64,000 nt of DNA, from NCBI RefSeq assembly GCF_900142215.1, contig NZ_FRAC01000032.1, forward strand, positions 16,445 to 80,444, in the 5' to 3' direction. The position numbers and the translations under genes were made by a program. The notes under the pieces are model-generated. The model saw only the letters and a list, made by a program, of their open reading frames with translations. It ran no database searches and was not told where the DNA came from. Shown here one piece after another: positions 8,187 to 16,487 of this stretch. The stretch is from Anaerocolumna jejuensis DSM 15929. Lineage in GTDB: Bacteria; Bacillota; Clostridia; Lachnospirales; Lachnospiraceae. The stretch's first letter is position 1, and every line of letters begins with the position of its first letter.

Positions 8187-9653
8187 AAAGTTTGTGTAAA
8201 CCTTCAAACTGATGTAAAATAAAATTACTCAGTTTGGAGGTTTTATTTTATGGCAAAGAGAAGAAGGGACGAATCTCCCGAAAGACAGGCACTACGTGAA
8301 ATGGTTAATGGATATCTGAAAGAAAATCCAGTTAAGAATGGAACAGACGTCAATGCTCTCATGAGAGAAATGATGTCTGTCATTCTGGAAGGTAGTCTGG
8401 ATGGCGAAATCGAGGAGGAATTGGGGTACTCCAAGTACGATTTTCGGAACAAAGAAACAGAGAACAGCAGAAATGGCTATAACTCAAAAACATTACATAC
8501 CAGCTATGGAGACATGGAACTGGACGTTCCCCGTGACCGAAATGGGGAGTTTGAGCCTAAAATCGTTAAGAAATATCAAAACACGTTGACACAGGACATG
8601 GAGGAAAAAATCATATCCATGTATGCCAAAGGAATGACCACCGGAGATATTGAGAGCCATATGCAGGAGCTTTATGGAATCGATATTTCCGACAGTACCA
8701 TCAGCCGGATTACTGACAAAATACTCCCTATCGTGAAAGAATGGCAGGAACGGCCACTGGAAGATATTTATGCTGTCGTGTTCCTGGATGCCATACATTT
8801 TCATGTCAGAAGTGAAGGCCGGATTGTAAAAAAGGCTGTTTATATCTCCATCGGCATTGATATGAGTGGACGCAAGGATGTTCTGGGTATGTATGTCGGC
8901 GAAAACGAAAGTGCGAAGTTCTGGCTGTCCATTATGAACGGTTTAAAGAACCGTGGAGTACAGGATATCCTAATTGCATGTGTGGATGGTCTGACCGGAT
9001 TTCCCCAGGCGATTGAAGCGGTCTTCCCGGAAACAGAAATCCAGCAGTGCATTATCCATCAGATACGGAACACGACAAAGTTTGTATCCTACAAGGATAT
9101 CAAACCGCTCATGGTCGATTTAAAGTGTGTGTATGCTGCACCTACAGAAGATATCGCATTAGGTGAATTAGATTTGTTTGATGGAAAATGGGGAGGAAAA
9201 TACCCGAAAATAGCAAAGTCATGGAAGGACAATTGGGCTAACCTTTCCACGTATTTTAAATATCCCGAAGCGGTCCGCAGACTTATCTATACTACAAATA
9301 CCATAGAGGGCTTTAACCGGCAGCTCCGGAAGGTTACCAAAAGCAAAACCGTGTTCCCCACAGATGACAGCCTGCTAAAAATGCTGTACCTGGCCACGAT
9401 GGACATCACAAAAAAATGGACAGGGCACCGTCAGGACTGGGGGCAGATTCATTCCCAGTTGGAGATATTCTTTGAAGAAAGGTTATCCTAAAAGGGGAAA
9501 AATCAAGGTATTAAGACTGCCAAAGGGGAGTTTTACTTGACAACCCTAAAAACAGTTTTATAATACAAGCATGGGCAAGAACCAATGGAAAATGGCCTTG
9601 CCCATAAAGTACAATAAAATTTTATATCAGTTTTTCGAGTTTACACGGACTTT
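8187..9653 (+). mobile_element. IS256-family insertion sequence, complete
   Basis: Imperfect terminal inverted repeats flank one transposase gene. The left end (8187-8220) reads AAAGTTTGTGTAAAC... AAACTGATGTAAAAT; the right end (9619-9653), read on the minus strand, is AAAGTCCGTGTAAAC... AAACTGATATAAAAT. Total length is about 1.47 kb, typical of the family. A 9-bp perfect hairpin (ATGGGCAAG 9571-9579 / CTTGCCCAT 9597-9605) lies between the gene and the right end and may stop transcription. The 8 bp outside the two ends (AGTATCCT and GAAACGGT) do not match, so no target duplication is visible. Confidence 0.85.
8250..9491 (+). CDS. IS256-family transposase
   Basis: The 413-residue DDE transposase is full length and uninterrupted. 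The likely catalytic residues are Asp180 (VFLDAIHFH), Asp246 (CVDGLTGF) and Glu353 (TNTIEGFNRQLR), with the C/H segment QQCIIHQIRN typical of this family between them. It starts ATG behind TTTGGAGGTTTTATTTT. Nothing suggests inactivation, so the element may still be mobile. Confidence 0.95.
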   Translation: MAKRRRDESPERQALREMVNGYLKENPVKNGTDVNALMREMMSVILEGSLDGEIEEELGYSKYDFRNKETENSRNGYNSKTLHTSYGDMELDVPRDRNGEFEPKIVKKYQNTLTQDMEEKIISMYAKGMTTGDIESHMQELYGIDISDSTISRITDKILPIVKEWQERPLEDIYAVVFLDAIHFHVRSEGRIVKKAVYISIGIDMSGRKDVLGMYVGENESAKFWLSIMNGLKNRGVQDILIACVDGLTGFPQAIEAVFPETEIQQCIIHQIRNTTKFVSYKDIKPLMVDLKCVYAAPTEDIALGELDLFDGKWGGKYPKIAKSWKDNWANLSTYFKYPEAVRRLIYTTNTIEGFNRQLRKVTKSKTVFPTDDSLLKMLYLATMDITKKWTGHRQDWGQIHSQLEIFFEERLS

Positions 9654-9677
9654 GAAACGGTCTCGTATTGCTCTTTT

Positions 9678-10049
9678 TTAGTCAACCATTAAGAACCACT
9701 TAAAACCAAATTTGTCTTTTAATTCACTCATACAGGTCGCAAAGGCTGGCTTATGAGGTGCTTCTATAACAGTACCACCTTCTTTTAAAATATCAAATGC
9801 CCTCTCGACATCTGCAACTGTGTCAAATACCACAGCAAGGAATAAGGAATCTGCTTGAATTCCCTCTCGTTCTGTGCCGCCATCAGACAATCTAATTCTT
9901 TGTTTTCCAATTCGGGCTTCAGTATGATATATAAGGTTTGTTTGTTCATCTTTTCCCTGCCAATCAACTTCTAAATTAAAAGCTTTTTTATATAATGCAA
10001 TCGCTTCCTCACAACGACCACCGCAATGTAATGTTGGTATAACAATCAA
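9678..10049 (-). CDS. VOC-family (PhnB/glyoxalase-like) protein
   Basis: A single-domain vicinal-oxygen-chelate protein of the 3-demethylubiquinone methyltransferase/PhnB-like type, with LHCGGRCEEAIALYKKAF at the N-terminus and DKFGFKWFLMVD at the end; 'FGxxW' closings are typical. Substrate unknown. I place the start at TTG 10047-10049, because GGGAGGTG ends seven bases upstream and the protein then begins MIVIPTL; a GTG at 10056-10058 overlaps the ribosome site itself. It lies just outside the right end of the IS256 element and reads towards it. Confidence 0.8.
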   Translation of the reverse strand: MIVIPTLHCGGRCEEAIALYKKAFNLEVDWQGKDEQTNLIYHTEARIGKQRIRLSDGGTEREGIQADSLFLAVVFDTVADVERAFDILKEGGTVIEAPHKPAFATCMSELKDKFGFKWFLMVD

Positions 10050-10370
10050 AATCTTCACCTCCCAAAATATAAAGTATATCCAGTATGCGTCTTGTAAACA
10101 ATCGTAAACTAAAGATATGGTAATATTATACAGTATAAGATTGTTTTAAATCAATATATTTGTCATTTACATCTTTATAAAAATGAGCATAGAAAATAAA
10201 GGGTCATTAACAATGTCTTCTTCATCAAACTTGAAATATTTATTATTCAGGACTCCACTATATAAAAACTTCATAAAATGCTTGACAAATGCAATCAAAT
10301 AGGGTATATATAAATTATATTGTAAACAATTAAATTATAAAAAATATAAAAAATAAACAGGAGGCCTATT
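10050..10370. other. Intergenic region with divergent regulatory DNA
   Basis: AT-rich spacer between the VOC gene and a glutathione peroxidase gene read in opposite directions. It holds the peroxidase promoter (10282-10310) and, just after it, ATTGTAAACAAT (near 10319-10330), a small palindrome that could bind a regulator. No ORF or RNA gene was seen. Confidence 0.5.
10282..10310 (+). promoter_or_regulatory. Sigma-A type promoter for glutathione peroxidase 1
   Basis: TTGACA (10282-10287), a 17-bp spacer and TATATA (10305-10310). The start codon follows 60 bases later behind AGGAGGCC. Confidence 0.7.
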
Positions 10371-10853
10371 ATGGAATTTTATAATTATTCAGCAGTAAAA
10401 ATGGATGGAAAGGAACATTCTATGGAGGAATACAAGGGGAAGGTATTAATTGTAGTGAATACAGCCAGTAAGTGCGGCTTCACTCCCCAGTTCAAGGATT
10501 TGGAAGAGTTGTATGAGAAATATAAGGCAGATGGTCTGGAAATAGCAGGCTTCCCCTGTAACCAGTTTGCCGCCCAGGACCCAGGAGATAATGATGAAAT
10601 ACATTCCTTCTGCCAGTTAAATTACGGTGTTTCCTTTGATATGTTCCAAAAGGTAGATGTGAACGGAAGCAATACCCATCCTCTTTATAAATATCTGAAA
10701 AATGAAGCCAAGGGTACCTTGGGAAGCAGTATAAAATGGAACTTTACGAAATTTCTTGTTGACAGGGAAGGAAATGTTGTAGAAAGATTTGCACCCAATG
10801 TAAATCCAGGCAAAATGGAAGATAAGATCAAGGAATTGCTTGGGAAAAACTGA
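10371..10853 (+). CDS. Glutathione peroxidase-family thiol peroxidase
   Basis: A 160-residue cytoplasmic peroxidase that reduces hydroperoxides. The peroxidatic cysteine is in NTASKCGFTPQF (Cys36, encoded TGC and not selenocysteine); the FPCNQF motif and the IKWNFTKFLVDREGNVVERF tail complete the GPx signature. Clostridia generally lack glutathione, so such enzymes are usually thioredoxin dependent (family knowledge). A longer paralogue sits at 20359 beside ohrR. The gene stands alone with its own promoter. Confidence 0.92.
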   Translation: MEFYNYSAVKMDGKEHSMEEYKGKVLIVVNTASKCGFTPQFKDLEELYEKYKADGLEIAGFPCNQFAAQDPGDNDEIHSFCQLNYGVSFDMFQKVDVNGSNTHPLYKYLKNEAKGTLGSSIKWNFTKFLVDREGNVVERFAPNVNPGKMEDKIKELLGKN

Positions 10854-11089
10854 TTACACGAATTTAATAAAAGGCATATTGAATTAGATAAAATTAGGAG
10901 TTCCTGTAATTGATGTGGAATACCAAGATTAATATGTAAGATGCCAAGATTCTAATGAAGTAAGAAATTATTACAAAAGATAAAATTATAGATCATAAAT
11001 AAATCAAAACCATATAAGGAGCAAAGGTTATCTTGCTCTCTATATGGTTTTTGAATAGCAGGACAGCTATGTTTATTTTGTAACTGTTC
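10854..11089. other. Intergenic region, convergent gene ends
   Basis: Between the peroxidase and the repeat-flanked ftsH-like gene. It holds the hairpin at 11006-11051 and otherwise AT-rich sequence with no credible gene. Confidence 0.5.
11006..11051 (-). terminator. Terminator downstream of the ftsH-like gene
   Basis: AAAACCATATA (11006-11016) pairs with TATATGGTTTT (11041-11051), with an inner AGCAA/TTGCT stem. T-rich on both sides, so it can act for the minus-strand ftsH transcript and for the convergent peroxidase gene. Confidence 0.7.
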
Positions 11090-11334
11090 TTCTCTGTAGT
11101 TTCAGCGCACAGTACTTTGAATGCAGTTTTTGCGTAGGGTTCTTTAGGCACAGTTTTTATGCACAGCTCTTTGTACACATTTTGGGGTATGGTTCTTTGT
11201 AAACAGTTTTTTCGTCCAGTACTTTGTACATATTTTTTATGCGGTTCTTTATACACAGTTTTTGCGCATGGTTCTTTACACACATTTTTTACACGGTTCT
11301 TTGGGCACATTTTTTTCGCGGTTTCTTTACGCAC
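11090..11334 (-). repeat. 27-bp tandem repeat (minisatellite) abutting the ftsH-like stop
   Basis: About eight to nine degenerate copies of a 27-bp unit, roughly TGTGYRTAAAGAACCNTRYG followed by CAAAAAC, read on the minus strand. The array begins inside the last codons of the ftsH-like gene (Cys-Ala-stop). In one frame, offset from ftsH, the array is open and reads as 9-residue units such as CKEPCAKTV, YKEPHKKYV and YKELCIKTV, for 113 codons starting at a GTG (11332-11334) and running into the terminator (to 10993). There is no obvious independent ribosome site, so translation is doubtful. Confidence 0.75.
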
Positions 11335-13045
11335 AGATTCTGTCTATATCGTCTCCATTTAAGGATTCTTTCTCCAGAAGTTCTTCTGTTATTTTCTCAA
11401 GTAAGTTAAGATGGCTTTCTAACAGCTCCTTGGCTTCATCATATAATTCCTTCATCTGAAGGCGGCATTTGGAAAGAAGTTCTTTATCCATGGTATCTTC
11501 CAGGGCTGCCTGGCTGAACATACCCATCTCGTCATCCATGCCGTACCTGCTCATATAGTTATAAAGGAGGGTAGAAGCTTTTTCAATATCATTGCTTGCT
11601 CCGGTGGTAATATCATCCTTGCCGAATATAAGCTCCTCAGCAGCTCTGCCTCCCAGTAAGACCATGATTTCTGAAAGTATCCCCTGCTTTGTTTTGAACA
11701 GGGTATCCTTTGGAATTGACAGGTTGAAGCCGCCTGCTCCTCTGACACTGGGAATTATGGTTACCTTGGATATATACTGGTCAGGAGTCAGAAGCTTCGT
11801 AACCAGGGCATGTCCTGCTTCATGGTAAGCCGTTATTTTTCTATCCCTTTCGGAAATATAGCTGCGGTCCATAACAGGGGCACCGGCGATCACGGAATAA
11901 AAGGCCTTATCCACATGCTCCTTAGCAATAACGGACTGTTTATCGTTGGCAGCATTGATGGCGGCTTCGTTCAGCAGATTTTCCAGCATTGCTCCGCTGA
12001 AATAGACCGTGGACTTTGCCAGGCTGTCCAGATTCACGTTATCGGCAAGGGGTTTTTCATTGGCATATAAGCTTAATATCTTTTTTCGGGCATTTACATC
12101 GGGAAGACCGATTTCTACCTGTCTGTCAAAGCGTCCCGGCCTTAAAAGTGCATCATCCAAGGTGTCCAGCCTGTTGGTAGCTCCGATTACTACAATACCA
12201 TTATTATCGTGAAAGCCTGACATTTCTGTCAGCAGTGCGTTAAGTGTCTGATCACGCTCATCATTGCTTGCATTGGCGTTTCTGGCACGTTTTTTACCGA
12301 TAGCATCGATTTCGTCAATAAAGATAACAGCTCTTTCGCTTTTCTTGGCTTTATTAAAGAGGGAGCGGACACGGCTTGCACCTACACCGACATACATTTG
12401 GACGAAATCAGAGCCGCTCATGGCATAAAAGGGTACTCCGGCTTCCCCTGCAATTGCTTTTGCCATCAATGTTTTACCTGTTCCGGGAGGCCCGTATAAA
12501 AGAACTCCATTTGGCATTCTTGCACCGACACTGTTATACTTTTCAGGGTCCTTGATAAAAGAAATGATATCCTCGACCATCAGCTTGGCTTCTGTGTTGC
12601 CGGCTATCTGGTTAAAGGTAATGGATGGTGCTGAAGGCGTTTTCTTTGAGGAATCCGAAATTAGAGGCTTATCACCGCCATTCTTTCTGATAAAGAAGAA
12701 AATGGCACTTCCTGCTGCTACAAGGAAAAGGATCTGAAGCATTCGAAGAAAAATGCTGTTTTCCGTGTAATTAATTTTTATATTATGAAGCAGAAGATAT
12801 TCTGTAAAGTTCTCCGTTTTAGGATCAGGGATGTTATATTTTTTCAGTCCGTCCTTCTCGATCATGGCGTGAAAAGTGGAACCGCCCGGTGTAATTGTAA
12901 CAGAATTTACCTGACCATTTTCCGCTGCCTGAAGGAAAGAGGGGTAGGACATATCCGTACTGCGGTAGTTTAAATTCTCAAATCCAAGGGCGCCCACGCA
13001 GAATATAATAAGCGCACCCAGGATGAACCAATATAATTTCTTCAT
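11327..13045 (-). CDS. ftsH: FtsH-like membrane ATP-dependent zinc metalloprotease
   Basis: The 572-residue AAA+ protease has two N-terminal membrane helices (about 5-22 and 101-120) bracketing an extracytoplasmic domain. Walker A GPPGTGKT is at 185-192, Walker B FIDEID at 242-247, the second region of homology RPGRFDR near 303-309, and the zinc site HEAGH at 408-412. It degrades misfolded membrane and some soluble proteins. At 572 residues it is shorter than typical FtsH (600-700), lacking the long C-terminal tail. No cell-division or tilS/hpt neighbours are present, so it is probably a second, accessory FtsH. ATG follows GGGAGGATATTAC. Confidence 0.9.
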   Translation of the reverse strand: MKKLYWFILGALIIFCVGALGFENLNYRSTDMSYPSFLQAAENGQVNSVTITPGGSTFHAMIEKDGLKKYNIPDPKTENFTEYLLLHNIKINYTENSIFLRMLQILFLVAAGSAIFFFIRKNGGDKPLISDSSKKTPSAPSITFNQIAGNTEAKLMVEDIISFIKDPEKYNSVGARMPNGVLLYGPPGTGKTLMAKAIAGEAGVPFYAMSGSDFVQMYVGVGASRVRSLFNKAKKSERAVIFIDEIDAIGKKRARNANASNDERDQTLNALLTEMSGFHDNNGIVVIGATNRLDTLDDALLRPGRFDRQVEIGLPDVNARKKILSLYANEKPLADNVNLDSLAKSTVYFSGAMLENLLNEAAINAANDKQSVIAKEHVDKAFYSVIAGAPVMDRSYISERDRKITAYHEAGHALVTKLLTPDQYISKVTIIPSVRGAGGFNLSIPKDTLFKTKQGILSEIMVLLGGRAAEELIFGKDDITTGASNDIEKASTLLYNYMSRYGMDDEMGMFSQAALEDTMDKELLSKCRLQMKELYDEAKELLESHLNLLEKITEELLEKESLNGDDIDRICA

Positions 13046-13254
13046 GTAATATCCTCCCGGTCGTGAATGTAGTTTACATAATCAATAGGACTATTATAGA
13101 ACAATATATACCATAAATCTACAAAATATTACTGGAAAATATGAGCGTTTATGGCAGTAAAGTAGGAAGGATACCTGTTTTTGAATGTTAAATAGAAAAT
13201 AAATAGTAATAAAAGTTGTTGTTCAGGATAAAACAATTGAAAATGTATGTATGC

Positions 13255-14319
13255 TTAAGGCAGATAGGGGGTGGGATTACCGCTTGAATCAATCAGGTTT
13301 ATCTCAACAAGAAGCATCTTGTCAACCCAGTCATCAAACCGTATATGCTGGCCAGTCAGCAGTTCATATGCAGTTTGTGCTCCTAAGGAGCCCATTTCAT
13401 AAGGATTCTGGGCAATGGTACCTTGCATGAGACCTTTCTTTATGGCATCTATTGCGGCAGAATCACCATCAAAGCCAATCAGCATAATCTTTCCGGTCTT
13501 GCCGGCTTCCTCCAGGGCTCTTGAAGCTCCCAGTGCCATGCGGTCATTTTCACTGAAAACCACAGCCAAATCGTCCCCGTAGGAGGAGAGAATCTCTTTC
13601 ATTGCCTGATACCCTAAATCTTCTCTGGAATCGGCTCTGATTTCTGCCACTACGTTATATCCTCTGTCATTCATAACCCTTTTAAAGGCGTCGCCTCGTT
13701 TATTGGCATAGGTTGCTGTTTCTTCTGTTTTGATGATTGCGGCATTTTTGCTCGTAATATTATTGGTGCTGATTAATCTTAAAGCGTATTCAGCAGCCAG
13801 GACACCCCCTCCGTAGGAATCGGAAACAATAAAGGCATCATAGAGGGAATCTCCCGTTCCGATATCGACAATAACAAGAGGAATGCCGGCGTCCTGGGTC
13901 ATGGAGGATATGATTGGCATGGCATCGGGATTGATGGGGGATATGACAAGAGCGTCAATGCCCTGGGCTATCAGATTTGTTACACCGGATATCATCTCGG
14001 AAGTACTGCTTTTCTGATTGTGTGTAATTACATTCATGCCAAGTTCTTTTGCCTTATCAATTAAACCATTCTGCATTGTATTGAAGAATTCATAATCACT
14101 GTTATATACGGACCAGCCAATAGTATAAGGCTTAGTGTTTAAATTTGTGCCGTTTGCGGGAGAGGTCGTCTGATTGTTATGGGAAAGATGGTCATATAAT
14201 AAAAGAAGGAGAAGAGTAGCCGTAATCAGGATAAGACCATGTATAATTTTTCTTATAGGTTGTTTCATTGCACCAGGGCCTTTTATTGGTATATTTCCTA
14301 ATATATGCTTAAGTTTCAT
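13255..14319 (-). CDS. Solitary sugar-binding (RbsB/LacI-type) protein
   Basis: A 354-residue type-I periplasmic-binding-fold protein with one N-terminal membrane anchor (IIHGLILITATLLLLLLYDHL) and no lipobox cysteine. The binding domain begins TIGWSVYNSDYEFFNTMQNGLIDKA and shows ISPINPDAM, VIVDIG, FSENDRMALGA and LIGFDGD, typical of ribose/galactose/autoinducer-2 binding proteins. No transporter genes are adjacent, so it may serve a distant ABC system or act as the sensor half of a regulatory pair. ATG at 14317-14319 is the longest start; an internal ATG about 17 codons on (before KQPIRKIIHG) is an alternative. Confidence 0.8.
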   Translation of the reverse strand: MKLKHILGNIPIKGPGAMKQPIRKIIHGLILITATLLLLLLYDHLSHNNQTTSPANGTNLNTKPYTIGWSVYNSDYEFFNTMQNGLIDKAKELGMNVITHNQKSSTSEMISGVTNLIAQGIDALVISPINPDAMPIISSMTQDAGIPLVIVDIGTGDSLYDAFIVSDSYGGGVLAAEYALRLISTNNITSKNAAIIKTEETATYANKRGDAFKRVMNDRGYNVVAEIRADSREDLGYQAMKEILSSYGDDLAVVFSENDRMALGASRALEEAGKTGKIMLIGFDGDSAAIDAIKKGLMQGTIAQNPYEMGSLGAQTAYELLTGQHIRFDDWVDKMLLVEINLIDSSGNPTPYLP

Positions 14320-14480
14320 TCAACATACGAAACTAAAATTCTTTTTCAGGAGAGTAAAAACTGCGGATGGCAGCATTTTCATGTATTATATGAAGAAAAA
14401 ATGATGCAGGAGGATTGACAAGCCAAGACTTGTGTTGTAAGATAAAAAACATAAATTGAATATGACCTCACTATGGCAGT
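14320..14480. other. Spacer upstream of the riboswitch
   Basis: Divergent intergenic DNA holding the promoter at 14415-14443 and, at about 14464-14486, a small hairpin CCTCAC/GTGAGG that overlaps the start of the riboswitch P1 stem and could compete with it. No gene seen. Confidence 0.45.
14415..14443 (+). promoter_or_regulatory. Sigma-A type promoter for the lysine transport operon
   Basis: TTGACA (14415-14420), a 17-bp spacer, TAAGAT (14438-14443). It lies about 35 bases before the riboswitch aptamer. Confidence 0.8.
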
Positions 14481-14716
14481 GAGGTAGAGGCGCGGTATTT
14501 AACAGTCTTAATTGGAGCAGAGGAGCTGGGAAGATTGAGAGAAGGAAATATCGCCGAAGTGGTTATGCATCCTCAATGCATACTGCTGGGTCTGCAGTTA
14601 ACAGCTGCAGGACTGTCTTATCAGACTACCCAGTCTGGTAAGTTGTGCTATCTCATCTGGGATTGTGTGGGCTGTTTTTAGAAAGTCCTTTTAGATTTAA
14701 GGGGACTTTTTTTATT
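14481..14716 (+). promoter_or_regulatory. Lysine riboswitch (L box) with terminator
   Basis: The conserved core is plain: GAGGTAGAGGCGCGG at the 5' side of P1, GGAAATATCGCCGAAGTGG, CTGCTGGGTCTGCAG, a GACTGTCTTATCAGACTACCCAGTCTGG-like region (given in part), and GCTATCTC closing P1 (CTATCTC, 14648-14654, pairs with GAGGTAG, 14481-14487). An intrinsic terminator follows at 14682-14716. In this class lysine binding stabilises P1 and allows termination, so the importer genes should be on only when lysine is scarce. This identifies the downstream ABC system as a lysine importer. Confidence 0.92.
14682..14716 (+). terminator. Riboswitch expression-platform terminator
   Basis: AAAGTCC (14682-14688) pairs with GGACTTT (14703-14709), followed by a run of T. 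It lies 45 bases before the first gene of the lysine operon, after the aptamer. Confidence 0.88.
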
Positions 14717-14760
14717 GTACATTACCCTGTTAAAGGGACGAATTAAAGGAGAGATGAGCT

Positions 14761-15612
14761 ATGAAAAAAAGATGGATGGCAATATTGGCAATGACCTTGT
14801 CCATTGCAGCAATCCTAACTGCCTGCGGTACCAAAGATACCAAAAGTACGGGAAGCCAGGACGGAGAGGATGCCAATGCTGATGTATTCCGTGTAGGGAT
14901 GGAGTGCGGTTATGCACCTTTTAACTGGACACAGTTAGGTGATTCCAACGGGGCAGTGCCAATTGACGGTGCTTCCGAATATGCAGGCGGGTATGATATT
15001 GAGATTGCCAAGAAAATTGCAGATGGTATGGGCAAGAAGCTTGTAGTTGTTAAGACAGAATGGGACGGACTTTTACCTGCTTTGACCTCAGGAAAGATTG
15101 ATGCCATTATTGCCGGTATGTCACCTACTGAAAAGAGAAAAGAAACCATAGATTTTTCAGATAATTATTATAAATCAAATCTGGTTATGGTAGTTAAGAA
15201 GGGCGGTGCTTTTGAAAAGGCAACCTCCATTCAGGATTTTAAGGGAGCCAAAATCACAGCTCAGTTAAATACCTTCCATTATACAGTAATTGACCAGATT
15301 AACGGGGTTAAAAAGGAAGCTGCGATGGATAATTTCCCTTCCATGAGAGTTGCATTGGAGTCCGGTATCATTGACGGATATGTTTCCGAACGTCCGGAGG
15401 GTGTCAGTGCTTCTAATGCCAACGATAAATTCGTCATGGTGGAATTTAAGGATGGTTTTCAGACATCGGATGATGATACGGCAATTGCTGTCGGCTTGAA
15501 AAAGGGCAGTGACTTAACAGCCAAAATAAATGAAGTTCTTGCGGGAATTTCCGAAGATGATCGTACAAGCATTATGGATACCGCTATAAAGAATCAGCCG
15601 GCAGCTAAATAG
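14761..15612 (+). CDS. Lysine ABC transporter substrate-binding lipoprotein
   Basis: A 283-residue type-II solute-binding protein with lipoprotein signal and lipobox LTAC (cysteine about residue 22). The fold is that of polar amino acid binding proteins: FRVGMECGYAPFNW, GYDIEIAKKIADGMGKKL, VKTEWDGLLPALTSGKIDAIIAGMSPTEKR (given in part) and SERPEGV. The lysine riboswitch directly upstream makes lysine the likely ligand. An intra-operon hairpin follows, then permease and ATPase genes. Confidence 0.92.
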   Translation: MKKRWMAILAMTLSIAAILTACGTKDTKSTGSQDGEDANADVFRVGMECGYAPFNWTQLGDSNGAVPIDGASEYAGGYDIEIAKKIADGMGKKLVVVKTEWDGLLPALTSGKIDAIIAGMSPTEKRKETIDFSDNYYKSNLVMVVKKGGAFEKATSIQDFKGAKITAQLNTFHYTVIDQINGVKKEAAMDNFPSMRVALESGIIDGYVSERPEGVSASNANDKFVMVEFKDGFQTSDDDTAIAVGLKKGSDLTAKINEVLAGISEDDRTSIMDTAIKNQPAAK

Positions 15613-15641
15613 CCTTTGCCGGAAAGAAAAATTTCGCAGAG

Positions 15642-15676
15642 GAAAAACCGGGTGTGATGTCTGCAGCCGGTTTTTC
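15642..15676 (+). terminator. Intra-operon hairpin between binding protein and permease
   Basis: GAAAAACCGG (15642-15651) pairs with CCGGTTTTTC (15667-15676). A leaky terminator or 3' stabiliser here would give more binding protein than membrane subunits, a common arrangement. Confidence 0.55.
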
Positions 15677-15696
15677 TTAGAGTTTGGAGGAGAAGG

Positions 15697-16461
15697 ATGA
15701 GTTTTACACGAATAGCACAAACATTTGCTGACTATTGGCCCATGTTCCTGCGGGGCTCCTGGTCAACCTTATACATATCAATTATCGGAACCGTTATAGG
15801 CTCCTTCATAGGTCTTTTGATAGGAGTTATCCGTACCATTCCGGTACCGGAAAGAGGAGTTAAAAAGATAATAATAAAGATAATCAATGCAATTCTTTCT
15901 GCTTATATCGCACTGTTTCGCGGTACGCCCATGATTGTACAGGCTGTACTTATATACTACGGCTCTGCCGAAGCTCTGCACATAGATATGAACAAGACCT
16001 TTGCGGCTATCTTTATTGTTTCCATCAATACCGGTGCCTATATGTCCGAAATTGTAAGAGGCGGTATTATATCCGTTGACAGGGGACAGTTTGAAGCGGC
16101 ACAGGCAATCGGAATGAATCATATAAAGACCATGCGGTATATCGTTATGCCCCAGGTAATCCGTAATATCCTGCCTGCAACGGGCAACGAGTTTGTCATT
16201 AATATTAAGGATACCTCTGTGTTAAGTGTAATCGCCGTATCAGAGCTGTTTTACCAGTCGAAGTCAATTGTAGGTACCACCTTCCATTATTATGATACCT
16301 TCTTTATAACCTGTATCATTTACTTTATTATGACCTTCACTGTTACCAAGATTCTCAGATTTGCCGAGAAGAAACTGGACGGACCGGATAATTATATACT
16401 GCTTGGCAACCAGATGCAGGTTGAAAAGCCGGAAGACGGTGCAAAAAGGGCAGCAAAATAA
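15697..16461 (+). CDS. Lysine ABC transporter permease
   Basis: A 254-residue inner-membrane permease of the HisM/QM family. Several hydrophobic helices are evident (LYISIIGTVIGSFIGLLIGV; AIFIVSINTGAYMSEIVRGG), and the cytoplasmic coupling loop EAAQAIGMNHIKTMRYIVMPQ (in part: AAQAIGMN, YIVMPQ) carries the usual EAA motif. Probably works as a homodimer since only one permease gene is present. Start ATG behind GGAGGAGAAGG. It lies between the binding-protein and ATPase genes. Confidence 0.92.
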   Translation: MSFTRIAQTFADYWPMFLRGSWSTLYISIIGTVIGSFIGLLIGVIRTIPVPERGVKKIIIKIINAILSAYIALFRGTPMIVQAVLIYYGSAEALHIDMNKTFAAIFIVSINTGAYMSEIVRGGIISVDRGQFEAAQAIGMNHIKTMRYIVMPQVIRNILPATGNEFVINIKDTSVLSVIAVSELFYQSKSIVGTTFHYYDTFFITCIIYFIMTFTVTKILRFAEKKLDGPDNYILLGNQMQVEKPEDGAKRAAK

Positions 16462-16487
16462 GGATAGAAAGGAAAGGAAGGATAATT

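Noticed and set aside
8187..9653. Eight-bp target site duplication around the IS256 element
   Set aside because: Flanking 8-mers AGTATCCT and GAAACGGT do not match at the repeat ends I can define.
10371..10853. Selenocysteine-containing glutathione peroxidase
   Set aside because: The active-site codon is TGC, and no in-frame TGA is present in either peroxidase gene.
10993..11334. 113-codon minus-strand ORF as a normal gene
   Set aside because: It is made of tandem 27-bp repeats plus the terminator arm, overlaps the ftsH stop and has no ribosome site; listed as a repeat instead.
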